From Pseudogymnoascus destructans (lineage: Eukaryota; Ascomycota; Leotiomycetes; Thelebolales; Thelebolaceae), in the NCBI RefSeq assembly GCF_001641265.1, contig NW_020167520.1, forward strand, positions 2,418,001 to 2,482,000: a stretch of DNA of 64,000 nucleotides, in the 5' to 3' direction. Below, piece by piece: positions 22,160 through 32,945 of the stretch. A program made the translations under genes and the position numbers. The notes beneath the pieces were generated by a model. It saw only the letters and a program-made list of their open reading frames with translations. It ran no database searches and had not been told where the DNA came from. Positions within the stretch are counted from its first letter, which is position 1. Each line of letters begins with the position of its first letter.

Positions 22160-23097
22160 CTCGACCAGCAGACTTCCCTCTATTCGTGAAAGTTTAGCAG
22201 GCCACGGTCTGAAGTTGATAGTCGAAGATGGAACGTAGTTGAATATGTGTGTTTATGAGCGCTGGCTGGCAGCAGCAACAAATGGCATTGAAGAAGATGG
22301 TCCAGAAGCGTGTCAAAGGATGCGCTGAGACTTAATAGAGTCGACAGGCTAAGTTCCTGTTCTTCGAAATCAGACGGAAGGTTGGGAACTGACGCTAGTA
22401 CTAAAAGGGGAGCTGAAGCAAGTTAGGATGCTGGACGTCATATAGACGACGGCGGCCCGACAACCTTCCGTCTCAGACAGCCAGCCACCAATTCAAATGG
22501 CACAAGACCATCAGCATTTATAAAATATAAATATTTATAAGGTCTGAAATCGACAAAACCACTATATCAATAATTACTGCGATTATGTCTTTACCTCAGC
22601 CTGAAGATGAGAGGTTTATAGCAAGACAAGTGAAACTGTATAACTTCTGGAATCTGAAACCCAGATGAGACTGAGTATCCTCTCTACGAATCTGTTGATT
22701 GCAACGCACATTATCCGGCAAATAAAATACGTGTCTTTTGGCTCATTGTAGTTTCTGCTAATAAGTTTAGAGTGAAAAGTAATCCATATATTTTGCTCAA
22801 ACGATCAACTTCCCCCTTGGAACGTTTCGTCATTGACCCATACCACGTGACCATGCACCGGATTTACTTAATCCCATCTCACATCTCGGCCCATATGGTT
22901 CGTAATTGTGTCCCTCCATTCCAATCACTCACAACGATCGCCTTTTATAAAGATAAAGAGTCGTCAAAAAACAAAGCTAGAGCCTGACCGACGCATCCCT
23001 GTCGCGCCACTTGCACCTTCAAATGCCACGATAGCATTCACTGAAGGGCTCTGCCTGAAACCTCGACATTTTGACAGCACCCTCCCCTATCTAGAAG
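22160..23097. promoter_or_regulatory. Divergent promoter region
   Basis: 938 bp between the divergently transcribed Ser/Ala-rich gene and the Doa10 gene. AT-rich in the middle (TATAAAATATAAATATTTATA near 22520). It must contain both promoters; specific sites were not identified. Confidence 0.5.
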
Positions 23098-26000
23098 ATG
23101 GATACGAATATGAACGTCGGAACGGCCAAAGGCGATGAAACCCGCAACCCAGACGTCATGAACGACCCCGAGTATGCCACGAATGTAGATGGGGATGACG
23201 GTACCGGAGATCAAGACACATGCAGGATATGCAGAGGGGAAGCAACAGCGCAAGAGCCTCTATTCTATCCTTGCAAATGCAGCGGCAGCATAAAGTTCGT
23301 CCACCAAGATTGTCTTATGGAATGGTTGGGACATTCGCAAAAGAAGCACTGTGAGCTGTGCAAGACACCATTCCGATTTACGAAGCTATACGCCCCGAAT
23401 ATGCCACGAACGTTGCCTCTACCTGTCTTTATAAAACATCTCGCAGTTCATATCCTGAAGAATATCGCAACATGGTTGAGAATGTGCCTCGTCACGGTCG
23501 TCTGGCTCGTTGGCCTCCCTTGGATGATGAGACATATATGGGGCATTTTGTTCTGGTTTGCGGACGGAGGATGGTCTTTCAAGCACTATCAATTCAGCCG
23601 TAATATCCCCGAACAACTGCGAAACTCGTCGGAAGCACTTGCGGTGAATGAGAAGCTAGCAAGCCTGGCTGCGAACGGAACATCACCAGCCAATCCTCTC
23701 CTGGCATATCCGACAACGACGCCAATAATGTGGGAGGCCTTGACAAAACTCTACGAGCTCGTGGTGTCCCACAGGTACAACATGAGTTTGCCTGAACCGT
23801 CCATTACGGGAATTTTTAACTCCATTTATAGCACTATGGGTCTTCGCGAGTATGGCCTACCGAGTAATATTTCCAACAGAACAACAGGTGCCATGCTACT
23901 GGAGCCATACCCTGTTTTCAACCAAACGATCGTTATCAAACATCCTTCTCTCCTGAGCGACGTCTACTTCCTCAATAACCTTACGCGTAACAATTGGATC
24001 AACAGGGTCGTAGTGACGTGCTTAGAGGGACAAATAATAACGGTAGTTGTCGTTGTATGCTTCATCCTCATATTCCTAATTAGGGAATGGGTTGTACAAC
24101 AGCAGCCTGGTATCAATATAGGAGCAGGATTCAATGCTGAATTTGCCAATCCCGACGCTCGGGAGCAACTTCCACAGGACCCCATAGAAAATTTGCGCCA
24201 TGCCGACCGTGGAGACGTTGCTGCGATCGATCGAATAATCCACGACTTTGAGGCAATACAGGACGTCATAGATCGAAGAGCTGAAGACAGGGGTGAACCA
24301 GTTCCTGCTCGGGCCCGAAGAAGAATGGGTGGGTTTGACGAGAATAATGCCAACCGCGAAGATTCCTTGGCAGCAGCACGCAACCTCGAACGGCACGAAG
24401 CCCGAGCTTCAGACGACGAAGGAGACGAGGCCGATGAAGCACTTTTAGCTGAACTCCCTACCTCAATTGACCAGATTGATGCCACAGAGTTCATTGCTCT
24501 GTGGCGTCGTGCCGATGGCGATGCCGACCAAATCCTTAGACTTATGGAGGAGGAGGGACTGGGTGAGCGCTTAAAGTACTGGAAAAACGCGTTGGAAGCG
24601 TTGCGGCAAGGAGATGCGGAATCTGGGGTTGTTGGGAGCCGTCAGATTGGGAGAATTCCGAGCAAAAGCCCAGAGCCAAAGAATGACGAAGACCTGGGCG
24701 AAAGTTCCCGCAAAATGGACGGCCCCAAGTCCCGACCAGAAAAATCGCATCTGTTAACTATGGACCCGACACAGCAGGAACTTCACATTGGAGATATCCT
24801 TTATCACAAACTTAGTGTCTTAGTTCCGGAACTGGCGGGCAAGGTGACGGGAATGCTTCTTGAGCTGGAAACGCCCGAGCTACTTGACCTTGTGGATGAT
24901 GATGATGCTCTTTATGCAAAGATGGATGAGGCCCTCATCGTGTACAACGGATTTCTGATGGAAGAGGGTAATGACCCGATCTTGACTAATGAGAAAGGAA
25001 AAGACCAGCTACTTAGAGAGTTGGTCCTTCGAAAGGCGAGGAGGATGCGTGTAGAGAGAGCAGAAAAGGTGGCGGATATATTCCTGGAAATGGACATTGA
25101 AGACCTCCTCAACATCATCGAGGACGACGTAACGTTCAAAACTAGGACTGAAGAAGTGTTTGCTTTCTACGAACTGCACCTTACTCAAATGCGGAAAGTT
25201 TTCCCTTCCAGAAAGGCAAAAGATAAATATTTGGCCGAGCATCCTGAGTTTATGCCGCCAAAAATTACGCCATCGTCAGCAGCATCTTCCAAGGCTGGTG
25301 CTGCCGATGACACTGCTACCCATTTCAGGCCTGGTTCAGCTTCTGATAGCGCACAAAAGCTTCCTTCGGCGCTTGCGCGCGACTACTGGGATTTCGATGG
25401 TCTACCAGATAATGAAGAGCAACATACGAATACGGACTCTGGAGACCAACCCCAAGGATCTTTCACCGACAGAAGCACTAATACTAATGGGCTTGGAGCA
25501 GGCAATGAGTCACTAGAGGTTCATGCTTCTGAACAGGATCGCCATTCTACAATGCAAGATGACTTGGTTGGTGGGGTAGATGATGCTGAAGGAAGTGACC
25601 GCCAAAGTACTGGTGACAGGGGGCAACCTGATAAACCCACAACCCCTCTGGATGGATCAGGTGCAGCTACCCCCCAGGGAGATAATGTGCCACCTTTGGA
25701 GAACCCGCCACCCCCTCCGGGTCCTGGTAATCGGCAACCACGAAATCCACCAGAAGGTATTATCGGCCACCTAACTGACTGGCTCTGGGGAGATGTGGAT
25801 GGCGCGGCATATGAAGTTGAAGGCGACGATGAACATGTTGTTGATGATATCGACGCAGAGGAGCCTTTTGTTCCCCGCAATCGCCGCGACGCTTTAGACC
25901 ATGCGATTGACATTGGAGCACCAAATCTCGACGACCCGCGTGATCTAGTTGCGGCTGTCATGGACAACCAAGCTGATGAGCTCGATCCGAATGCTCCAAA

Positions 26001-28695
26001 TGAACTAGATGATGCCGAGGACTTTGATGGGATAATGGACCTTATTGGGATGCATGGACCTCTCACGAGCTTGATCCAAAATGCACTCTTTGGGGCTGTC
26101 CTCATATCGTTAACGGTCGCTCTCGGTGTTTGGCTTCCATATAATGTTGGCAAATTGACGCTGCTGTTGACCGCTAATCCGATTTCTACCATAAAGTTGC
26201 CGCTTAAACTCGTCTTCAAGGCTGCTGCGGTGATACAAGACCTGACACTGGTCTTAATCGGCTACATATCCTACGCTCTCATCCGAATCTTTTCCATCGT
26301 GATGTCTTCTTTCGCCATCAAGCCCAACAAATTACTTTTATCGACAAGCGATACAGCGAATATGGCCTTGAACAGCTTAAAATTTGCCTATTCTGCGGGC
26401 GAGCGCGTCACGGGAGGGTTCATCGGTGCGATGGCGCAAATCCCCGACTCTGAGATTCCCGCGTTCTCAGCCGCATCCCACGAATCATTAATTCAGATTC
26501 AATCGCTTTTCTCGAAAGTCCTAGGGTTCATCACAGGCTCCAGTCTTGCCCAGGCCGTAATTTCAAGTACGGGGTCTGAAGCTTTACCCGCCTTTGATAC
26601 TTCGCATCTCAGAGAAGCTGCAGCGGCAGTCGGTCAGTCGATTATGGCCTATCTATCTGCACTTCCATCGATGTTGGCCAAATCGGAAACATGGGTTATC
26701 AGACTCAATGCTCACCGTCGAGCAGAGCCCATTGATCTTGCACTATCATATTGGGATGGCACTGATCGAGCTTACGCAATTATAGCCGGATACGCGGCGT
26801 TCATTTTTCTCGGAGCTGCCTATATCAGAAAAGGCTCGCCGTTTTCGTCATCCCAAACCGGCAAGGACTGGGAGTCTACGATTATAGACGTCTTGAACCA
26901 GGCTGGTGGAGTCATGAAGGTTATCCTGATCATTAGCATCGAGATGCTTGTTTTCCCGCTCTACTGCGGCGTGCTATTGGACGCGGCAATGTTGCCGCTG
27001 TTTGAGAATGCCACGGTTGCTTCGAGGGCGATGTTTGCCATCACATCGCCGCTCACATCGGTCTTCGTCCACTGGTTCGTGGGAACGTGCTACATGTTCC
27101 ATTTCGCCCTCTTTGTGTCCATGTGTCGCAAGATACTGCGATCCGGGGTACTGTACTTCATTCGCGACCCTGACGACCCCACATTTCATCCTGTCCGGGA
27201 TGTACTTGAGCGGAACGTGGGCACGCAACTTAGAAAAATTACATTCAGCGCTACAGTTTACGGCGCTCTGGTTATGATTTGCCTTGGCGGTGTTGTGTGG
27301 GGCCTTTCCTTTGCATTCGTCGGAGTTTTCCCCATCACCTGGTCCTCGAATGATCCGGTACTAGAGTTTCCGGTTGACCTTTTGTTTTATAACTTTTTGG
27401 TGCCTGTGGCGGTCAAATACTTCAAGCCGTCCGATGCCGTCCAGGCTATTTATTCATGGTGGTTCAGACGATGCGCACGAATTTTACGGCTTACGTGGTT
27501 CCTCCTTGACGAGAGGATGAATGATGAGGAGGGCTATTTCCCTCAATGGAGTTACTCATGGAAGCGAATACGGGGCGATGACCTCTTCAAGGACGGCAAG
27601 CCGCATCCCGAAATTCCCTTTGTTAAGAATGGGCGCTATGTGAGAACTCCAGACTCGGACATGGTCCGCATCCCCAAATCCAGGAACGCTTTCCTGGAGG
27701 TTAATGAGAAGAACCAGCGGATTGACGGCGAGCCCGATCCCGAGGAGGGTCTGCACGGGACAAAGTCGAAACTGTTCAAGATGGTCTACGCACCGCCGTG
27801 GTTCCGTACCCGCATCGCAGGCTTCATCTTACTCCTCTGGCTCTTCGCCGCCATCACCGGCTGCTCGCTCACTCTAATCCCCCTCGTCTTCGGGCGCTGG
27901 GTATTCAACACGATCCTCCCCTTCAAAGTCAAGAAAAACGACATCTACGCCTTCTCAATGGGCATCAACATCCTCGGCAGCCTCGTCTACTGCCTCATCA
28001 ATCTCCGCCCCGGTGCCGAGGCCCTGCACACCGCAGCAGTAGCCAACGCCCGCGCCCCCACTGCCATCCTCCGCAAACTCCTCGCCCTCTCCATCCGCAC
28101 CCTCCGCCTCTCCTACGCCTACGGCGCCTTCGTTTTTCTCCTCCCTACTCTCGCCGCCGCCCTTGTCGAGTTCTACCTCCTCATCCCGCTACACACCTAT
28201 TTCGCGCCGGGTTCCCGCCACACCATCCGCTTCGTGCAGAGCTGGACCCTGGGTCTACTCTTTGTCAACCTCGCACGACGCGCTATACTGTGGTATGCTG
28301 ATTCGCGGCCCGCGGCTGCGCTCCGCGCGGTTGTGCGCAGGGGGATGCTGGATCCGGATGTGCGACTCGCGACGCGCGCGTTCATTGCGCCCTTAACTCT
28401 CATCGCGGTTGTGGGCCTTGCGGCGCCGATGGCATGTGCGTGGACTCTCAACGCGCTGGGCTTGTTTGGGGCGAGTGAGGAGGCGAGGACGCGGGTGTAT
28501 AGGTACGCCTTCCCGGCTATGACGGCAGCGTTTGCGCAAGTGCAGGGGTTGGCGGCTGCGGCGGCGGTGGTTAGGGGGTGGAGGATGAGTATTAGGGATG
28601 AGGTGTATTTGATTGGGGAGAGGTTGCATAATTTTGGGGAGTCGAGACGGAAGGGGAGTGTGGGGATTCCGAGTATGGGGAGGATTGAGACATAG
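23098..28695 (+). CDS. SSM4: Doa10/SSM4-type ER membrane RING-CH E3 ubiquitin ligase
   Basis: One exon, 1865 residues. Residues about 40-92 form a RING-CH finger of C4HC3 type: CRICRGEATAQEPLFYPCKC, then SGSIKFVHQDCLMEWL and KKHCELCKTPF. Many hydrophobic helices follow, including LRMCLVTVVWLVGLPWMM near 125-145, the block from about 985 to 1100, the central TEB4/Doa10 domain region (about 1230-1450) and a C-terminal cluster from about 1570. A long acidic, disordered insert (about 360-960) is typical of filamentous fungal orthologues. Doa10 ubiquitinates misfolded proteins with cytosolic or membrane degrons (ERAD-C) and some sterol enzymes, with Ubc6 and Ubc7. Length is larger than yeast Ssm4 (1319) but normal for Pezizomycotina. 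The gene symbol is by orthology. Confidence 0.93.
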   Translation: MDTNMNVGTAKGDETRNPDVMNDPEYATNVDGDDGTGDQDTCRICRGEATAQEPLFYPCKCSGSIKFVHQDCLMEWLGHSQKKHCELCKTPFRFTKLYAPNMPRTLPLPVFIKHLAVHILKNIATWLRMCLVTVVWLVGLPWMMRHIWGILFWFADGGWSFKHYQFSRNIPEQLRNSSEALAVNEKLASLAANGTSPANPLLAYPTTTPIMWEALTKLYELVVSHRYNMSLPEPSITGIFNSIYSTMGLREYGLPSNISNRTTGAMLLEPYPVFNQTIVIKHPSLLSDVYFLNNLTRNNWINRVVVTCLEGQIITVVVVVCFILIFLIREWVVQQQPGINIGAGFNAEFANPDAREQLPQDPIENLRHADRGDVAAIDRIIHDFEAIQDVIDRRAEDRGEPVPARARRRMGGFDENNANREDSLAAARNLERHEARASDDEGDEADEALLAELPTSIDQIDATEFIALWRRADGDADQILRLMEEEGLGERLKYWKNALEALRQGDAESGVVGSRQIGRIPSKSPEPKNDEDLGESSRKMDGPKSRPEKSHLLTMDPTQQELHIGDILYHKLSVLVPELAGKVTGMLLELETPELLDLVDDDDALYAKMDEALIVYNGFLMEEGNDPILTNEKGKDQLLRELVLRKARRMRVERAEKVADIFLEMDIEDLLNIIEDDVTFKTRTEEVFAFYELHLTQMRKVFPSRKAKDKYLAEHPEFMPPKITPSSAASSKAGAADDTATHFRPGSASDSAQKLPSALARDYWDFDGLPDNEEQHTNTDSGDQPQGSFTDRSTNTNGLGAGNESLEVHASEQDRHSTMQDDLVGGVDDAEGSDRQSTGDRGQPDKPTTPLDGSGAATPQGDNVPPLENPPPPPGPGNRQPRNPPEGIIGHLTDWLWGDVDGAAYEVEGDDEHVVDDIDAEEPFVPRNRRDALDHAIDIGAPNLDDPRDLVAAVMDNQADELDPNAPNELDDAEDFDGIMDLIGMHGPLTSLIQNALFGAVLISLTVALGVWLPYNVGKLTLLLTANPISTIKLPLKLVFKAAAVIQDLTLVLIGYISYALIRIFSIVMSSFAIKPNKLLLSTSDTANMALNSLKFAYSAGERVTGGFIGAMAQIPDSEIPAFSAASHESLIQIQSLFSKVLGFITGSSLAQAVISSTGSEALPAFDTSHLREAAAAVGQSIMAYLSALPSMLAKSETWVIRLNAHRRAEPIDLALSYWDGTDRAYAIIAGYAAFIFLGAAYIRKGSPFSSSQTGKDWESTIIDVLNQAGGVMKVILIISIEMLVFPLYCGVLLDAAMLPLFENATVASRAMFAITSPLTSVFVHWFVGTCYMFHFALFVSMCRKILRSGVLYFIRDPDDPTFHPVRDVLERNVGTQLRKITFSATVYGALVMICLGGVVWGLSFAFVGVFPITWSSNDPVLEFPVDLLFYNFLVPVAVKYFKPSDAVQAIYSWWFRRCARILRLTWFLLDERMNDEEGYFPQWSYSWKRIRGDDLFKDGKPHPEIPFVKNGRYVRTPDSDMVRIPKSRNAFLEVNEKNQRIDGEPDPEEGLHGTKSKLFKMVYAPPWFRTRIAGFILLLWLFAAITGCSLTLIPLVFGRWVFNTILPFKVKKNDIYAFSMGINILGSLVYCLINLRPGAEALHTAAVANARAPTAILRKLLALSIRTLRLSYAYGAFVFLLPTLAAALVEFYLLIPLHTYFAPGSRHTIRFVQSWTLGLLFVNLARRAILWYADSRPAAALRAVVRRGMLDPDVRLATRAFIAPLTLIAVVGLAAPMACAWTLNALGLFGASEEARTRVYRYAFPAMTAAFAQVQGLAAAAAVVRGWRMSIRDEVYLIGERLHNFGESRRKGSVGIPSMGRIET

Positions 28696-29579
28696 GGGTG
28701 GGGGAATGGAAAGGGAAATGGAAAGGGAGGAAAGGGGGAATAGGCGCGTTTGGTGATGGAGCGAGCGGGCTTGTAGATTGTGTATCGGGATTATATGTGT
28801 ATGGCGCTCCCAGTGGTTTACGTAGGTTTAATATTACATGACGAGTGCCTAGATGTCTGTGTCCATACTGTACTCGTAATACTGAGAAGATCGACGATCT
28901 TGACAAATATTAGCCCATTTTTCAAATGAGTCACTATGCAGTGGTAGAGAAAAGCCCATTCCCGGATGACTTCAATAGTAATGGCAAGCTGTGGCGGCCT
29001 AAATTAAATGGTTCAAGTCGTCCCGTTATAGCTCTCACACGAGGCGATCACTTTATCCAACTACTAACCAACCTTCTCATATCGCTGCTGGCAATAATAT
29101 CGCTGCTGTCGTTGGTGCTGACCTCGACGCTGTTGTCGGTGCTATTCCTGTTGTCGGATGAATGGTACTGTCACAAACGTTCTTGCTGTCGTAAGTCTCC
29201 CGTCACCGAATGGCTTATTGTCTACCCAAACTTTTCAAGATTGCATATCACCATAGGCCTTGACTTCTAGTTTTGAGTGGTAGCGGGGGGCTCATTTGTG
29301 CAAACACCGTTGTTGGCTAGAAAGAGTCATGCGTGCATCGTCCCTTTCCATTAGGCCACTTCAGCATCGTAATTTGAGTGTAGCAGCGTAGCAGCTTTAG
29401 CCTAGATAGGAAATGATGTAACCATAATCCTTGCGCCCCCCTGTTGCCACTATTTCTTAATATAGTCTAAAGCTGATATACTGTAGCAGCTCAGGTCTTG
29501 GCAGTCTGGTCCTAAATAGGTTAGTATTATAAGTAAAATCCAACGTTGGAAAATGAAGTTGTAGATATATTATCAATTG
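28696..29579. other. Intergenic, 3' flank of Doa10 gene
   Basis: No supported gene. A 115-codon open stretch from ATG 28926 has a hydrophobic Leu/Ser run but no family signature. A short palindrome-related repeat lies at 29352-29406. Confidence 0.4.
29352..29406 (+). repeat. Short dispersed repeat, copy 1
   Basis: Begins TAGGCCACTTCAGCA and ends AGCTTTAGCCTAG with GAGTGTAGCAGC inside. The same outline occurs in inverse orientation at 34787-34853. Possibly a remnant of one terminus of a non-autonomous DNA element. Confidence 0.5.
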
Positions 29580-29581
29580 TA

Positions 29582-31441
29582 ACGTGCATGTATAACGAAA
29601 GTGCCAAACAAGCGAAAGTGCCAAAATATCGCGACTACCCCATAAGAATTGCGATAAATCCACCACAACAATATAAATTAATTAAAACTACTCGGAGTCC
29701 TCTTCCTCAGACCTGTCTATTACAATCTGACAAGTGCGCGCATTGTGTCCAGTCTCACCACACTTGCCACAGCGACGTGCATGGGTTTCTTCCCTTGGCT
29801 TCCGACCACTACTTGCCCTTATTTCTTGCTCTACTTGCTGCACAACGTCCCTCTCGTCCTGTAGCTCCTGTGCTACCTGTTGACTAAGTGATCCTCCTTG
29901 CTGTAGTCGTGTTTTTTTAGCTCTCCGGCGCTTGCTTAGCACTTCATTTGCCTGTCGCAGGTTTTGGTTCTCTGCTTTTAACAATGCTAATTGATGCATT
30001 ATTTGCGATGCACCCTTTGTAAACTGGTCAACAGCTGCATAGATTGAGGTTGGAGAGCTATTTTGATGATGCGCAATTCGGTTTTTAATGAAAGTAGACT
30101 GTGATACAGCTTCAGTTGGGTTATTTGGTGTCTGAGAAACCCATGGTTGAGCGGTGTTTGGGCGAGAGGTTGGAGGTGTTGGCATCTTAAACCTAAGGTC
30201 AAGTGTAGATATTACACTCTCAGGGCTAAATGGAAGAAGCCCAGCACCTCGGAACCCTCCCTGAATATTGCTTTCTGTCATTGCAATGTTAAATGCAGCG
30301 TGGAAGGCAGGAAAGAAGTCATCCTTAGTAATGTGAATAATATGAGCCCGCATCATATCTTCAATTTGCCGACTGTAAGCTCTCTTTAATGGGCCAAAAC
30401 AGCCAACATCAAGTGGTTGGAGTATATGGGAAGAGTGAGCAGGCATACAAAGCGTAATAATGTTGTGTTCTTTGCAGTACTCCTCAAACTTGTCTGAGTG
30501 GTGGCTCTCATGACCATCAAGGACTAACAAGCGATAACCACCAACACTCCGGGGCTTTGTGTGCTTCTCAAAATGCTGAATCCAATCCATACCTCTCTCG
30601 TTTGTAGTCCAGCCATTTGCAGTAACAGCGATTACCCAATCTGCTGGAAATCCACTATTCTCATACCAAGATGCAAGGTGGTTTTTACCTGCCACAATGA
30701 CAAATGGCGGCACTGCCCAACCTTGAGAACTAACGCCTTGGATTACTGTAACCCATTCCCGATTGCCAGGCTGCACCTTTTTTGCCTTTGCCCGCCCATC
30801 TGAGCTCGTTACTACCGTTGCGCTTGAGATGACGCCCATCATAAACCCAGTCTCATCAAAGTTGTAGATATCTGCATTGTTGATGCCATACTTTAGAATT
30901 GTGTTCCATACAAGCTCAAACCAGCCACGAATGACTTCTGGATCTTCGCACTTAGCCCTCTGGTAGTCGTATTTTCGCTGGAAGCGTGTCCGGAGCTCTA
31001 CATGGCGCTTAACAAAGTTTGAAGCCCAACGTGACCCGATGCGTGGCGCGTCGCGTGTTGCAAGTAGTCGATTTGCCATATCTTCAACAATAGACAACTG
31101 AGGAGGGAACCCTTTAGCAGCTAAGTCAAGTATATACTGAACAAGAACTGATTCCTCTAGGTTACTTAATTTCCGTAAGTTGGCTTGGATATCGCGTCGT
31201 GAAGGTACACCTTGTAAACGGTGACGTAGCTTGCGGTGGTCTACGGAATAGATCCTAGCTGCAACTCGAAGGCGCAAATTTGGGTCACTTTGCATAGCTT
31301 GGATAGCTAGCACTAATTTGCTTTCATCATTTTTATGGCGCATGTTTTGTTGTGGAGGAATTTAACATTTAGTTGGGGGGGTTGGTCACCGCATGATTTT
31401 GGCACTTTCGCTTGTTTGGCACTTTCGTTATACATGCACGT
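29582..31441 (-). mobile_element. Fot1/pogo element, copy 2, intact
   Basis: 1860 bp, exactly as long as copy 1. Inverted repeats at 29582-29627 and 31396-31441 start ACGTGCATGTATAACG; the internal doubled module is GCGAAAGTGCCAAA, differing from copy 1 by the same change in both ends. TA target duplications at 29580-29581 and 31442-31443. It carries the only uninterrupted transposase of this family in the window. Confidence 0.93.
29688..31343 (-). CDS. Pogo/Fot1 transposase, intact, with CCHC knuckle
   Basis: 551 residues (MRHKNDESKLVLAIQAMQS), collinear with copies 1 and 3 but open throughout: Gln (CAG) occupies the site that is TGA in those copies. N-terminal psq helix-turn-helix (LRVAARIYSVDHRKLRHRL), CENP-B-type segment (FPPQLSIVEDMANRLL, RWASNFVKRHVELRTRF), DDE_1 core with NFDETGFMMG, LVLDGHESHHSDKF and QPLDVGCFGPLK, a coiled-coil-like stretch and CGKCGETGHNARTC at the end. 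All catalytic acids are present. It may be able to mobilise the stop-bearing copies if it accepts their slightly different ends. Confidence 0.93.
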   Translation of the reverse strand: MRHKNDESKLVLAIQAMQSDPNLRLRVAARIYSVDHRKLRHRLQGVPSRRDIQANLRKLSNLEESVLVQYILDLAAKGFPPQLSIVEDMANRLLATRDAPRIGSRWASNFVKRHVELRTRFQRKYDYQRAKCEDPEVIRGWFELVWNTILKYGINNADIYNFDETGFMMGVISSATVVTSSDGRAKAKKVQPGNREWVTVIQGVSSQGWAVPPFVIVAGKNHLASWYENSGFPADWVIAVTANGWTTNERGMDWIQHFEKHTKPRSVGGYRLLVLDGHESHHSDKFEEYCKEHNIITLCMPAHSSHILQPLDVGCFGPLKRAYSRQIEDMMRAHIIHITKDDFFPAFHAAFNIAMTESNIQGGFRGAGLLPFSPESVISTLDLRFKMPTPPTSRPNTAQPWVSQTPNNPTEAVSQSTFIKNRIAHHQNSSPTSIYAAVDQFTKGASQIMHQLALLKAENQNLRQANEVLSKRRRAKKTRLQQGGSLSQQVAQELQDERDVVQQVEQEIRASSGRKPREETHARRCGKCGETGHNARTCQIVIDRSEEEDSE

Positions 31442-31465
31442 TATAGTTATATATAATAATGAATA

Positions 31466-32945
31466 ACGTGGTTTATCAGTACGTCGGATATATCAGTACC
31501 TCGGACACTTTTCCCGAATTTCCTACCCTCTAACTTCACAACGCGTTTTTTCCACCTTTTATTACGTCAGTGATTACCCAAGAAGCAAAAATCATTCTAG
31601 CTATCGAGGCTATCCGAACATCAAAAAATCTAAGTCGTCGGAAGGCTGCTAAGCTCTATGAAGTACCTCATTCTACACTCTGCGACAGAATGAACGGCCG
31701 AACTACTGTCTACGAACGCCGGCCTGCAATGATGAAATTAACTATACTAGAAGAGGAGGTGGTTATTCGGAATATACTTGATATGGATTCAAGAGGATTT
31801 GCACCCCGGCTTGCTGGTGTAGAAGATATGGCAAATTTTATACTCGAATCGCGTGGAAGGAGGCGCATCGGGAAGCTCTGGGCCCACCGATTTGTACAAC
31901 GACGTCCAGAATTAAAGACGCATTTTAATCGCGTTTACGACCTCCAAAGGGCCTTGTGCAAAGATCCTGAACTAATTGGCGCGTGGTTTCGACTAGTGGA
32001 AAATATGAGGGCAAAATATGGTGTTTTGGACTGCGACTTCTATAACTTTGACGAAACTGGGTTTATGATGGGTGTGATTTGCCCTGCAATGGTTGTTACC
32101 CGTGCAGATCGACTTGGCAGAGGTGAGGCAGTTCAGCCAGGGAATCGGGAATGGGCTACAGCAATTGCTTGTATCAACAGTGACGGCTGGAGTATTCCTC
32201 CATTTTTGGTAGTTAAAGGCAAGAATCATCTTGCAAATTGGTATACAGACGGCAGCCTTCCACACAACTGGGTTGTTAAACCGACAAGCAATGGATGGAC
32301 AAACAATGAGACGGGTCTAGAATGGTTGAAACACTTCGACAAACATACTGCTGTTCGTGCAAGGGGTCCATATCGAATGCTGGTGTTAGACGGGCACGAG
32401 AGTCATGAATCGGCCGAGTTCCAAGAGTACTGCAAGGCACACAACATTATAACTCTTGGACTACCTCCCCACTCGTCTCATTTAACTCAGCCACTTGATG
32501 TCGGGTGCTTTAGTGTGTTGAAGCGGGCATATGGTCGGCAGATTGAGACCTTCATTAAGGCTCATATCAAACACATTACCAAGGTCGAGTTCTTTCTCGC
32601 CTTTAGAGCAGCATATCTGAAATCCATGACAGCCCAAAACGCCCAGTCCGGGTTCCGCGGAGCTGGCTTAGTGCCTTTCGACCCGCAAGCAGTGCTTTCA
32701 AAGCTTGACGTGAGTTACGGACTCCAACTCCCTCTAGACCCTCTACTGCCAACACCAACCCTTGGGTCTCCCAGACCCCTTCCAACCCAACTGAAGCTCT
32801 TTCACAAACAACCCTCGTTCGAAATCGAATTGCCCGTCACCAAGGAAGCTCGCCAACTCCACTCTTCGGGACAGTTATTGCATTGGCAAAGGGTACGGAG
32901 CGACTAGCACATGAGAACACCCTTCTGTCTGCTGAGGTACGTACC
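31466..32945 (+). mobile_element. Pogo element of a second family, 3'-truncated
   Basis: Left end starts ACGTGGTTTATCAGTACG at 31466 after a TA, only 22 bp from the end of the previous pogo element. Homology to the element at 56451-58308 continues to 32945 (within the codons for SAEVRT) and then stops abruptly at TGTAATGG; no right end was found nearby. Confidence 0.8.
31564..32945 (+). pseudogene. Pogo transposase, start lost and frameshifted
   Basis: The expected start codon reads ACG at 31564-31566; from there VITQEAKIILAIEAI runs open. HTH, CENP-B-like part and DDE_1 motifs are present (NFDETGFMMG, LVLDGHESHESAEF, QPLDVGCFSVLK). Near 32712 one or two bases are lost and the frame changes: the remainder in another frame reads WVSQTPSNPTEALSQTTL and LIALAKGTERLAHENTLL-like text before the break at 32945. 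It is clearly dead and lacks the C-terminus. Confidence 0.85.

Noticed and set aside
28926..29270. 115-codon hydrophobic ORF after Doa10
   Set aside because: Has an ATG and a Leu/Ser-rich run but low-complexity origin, no homology recognised and no splice or promoter support.
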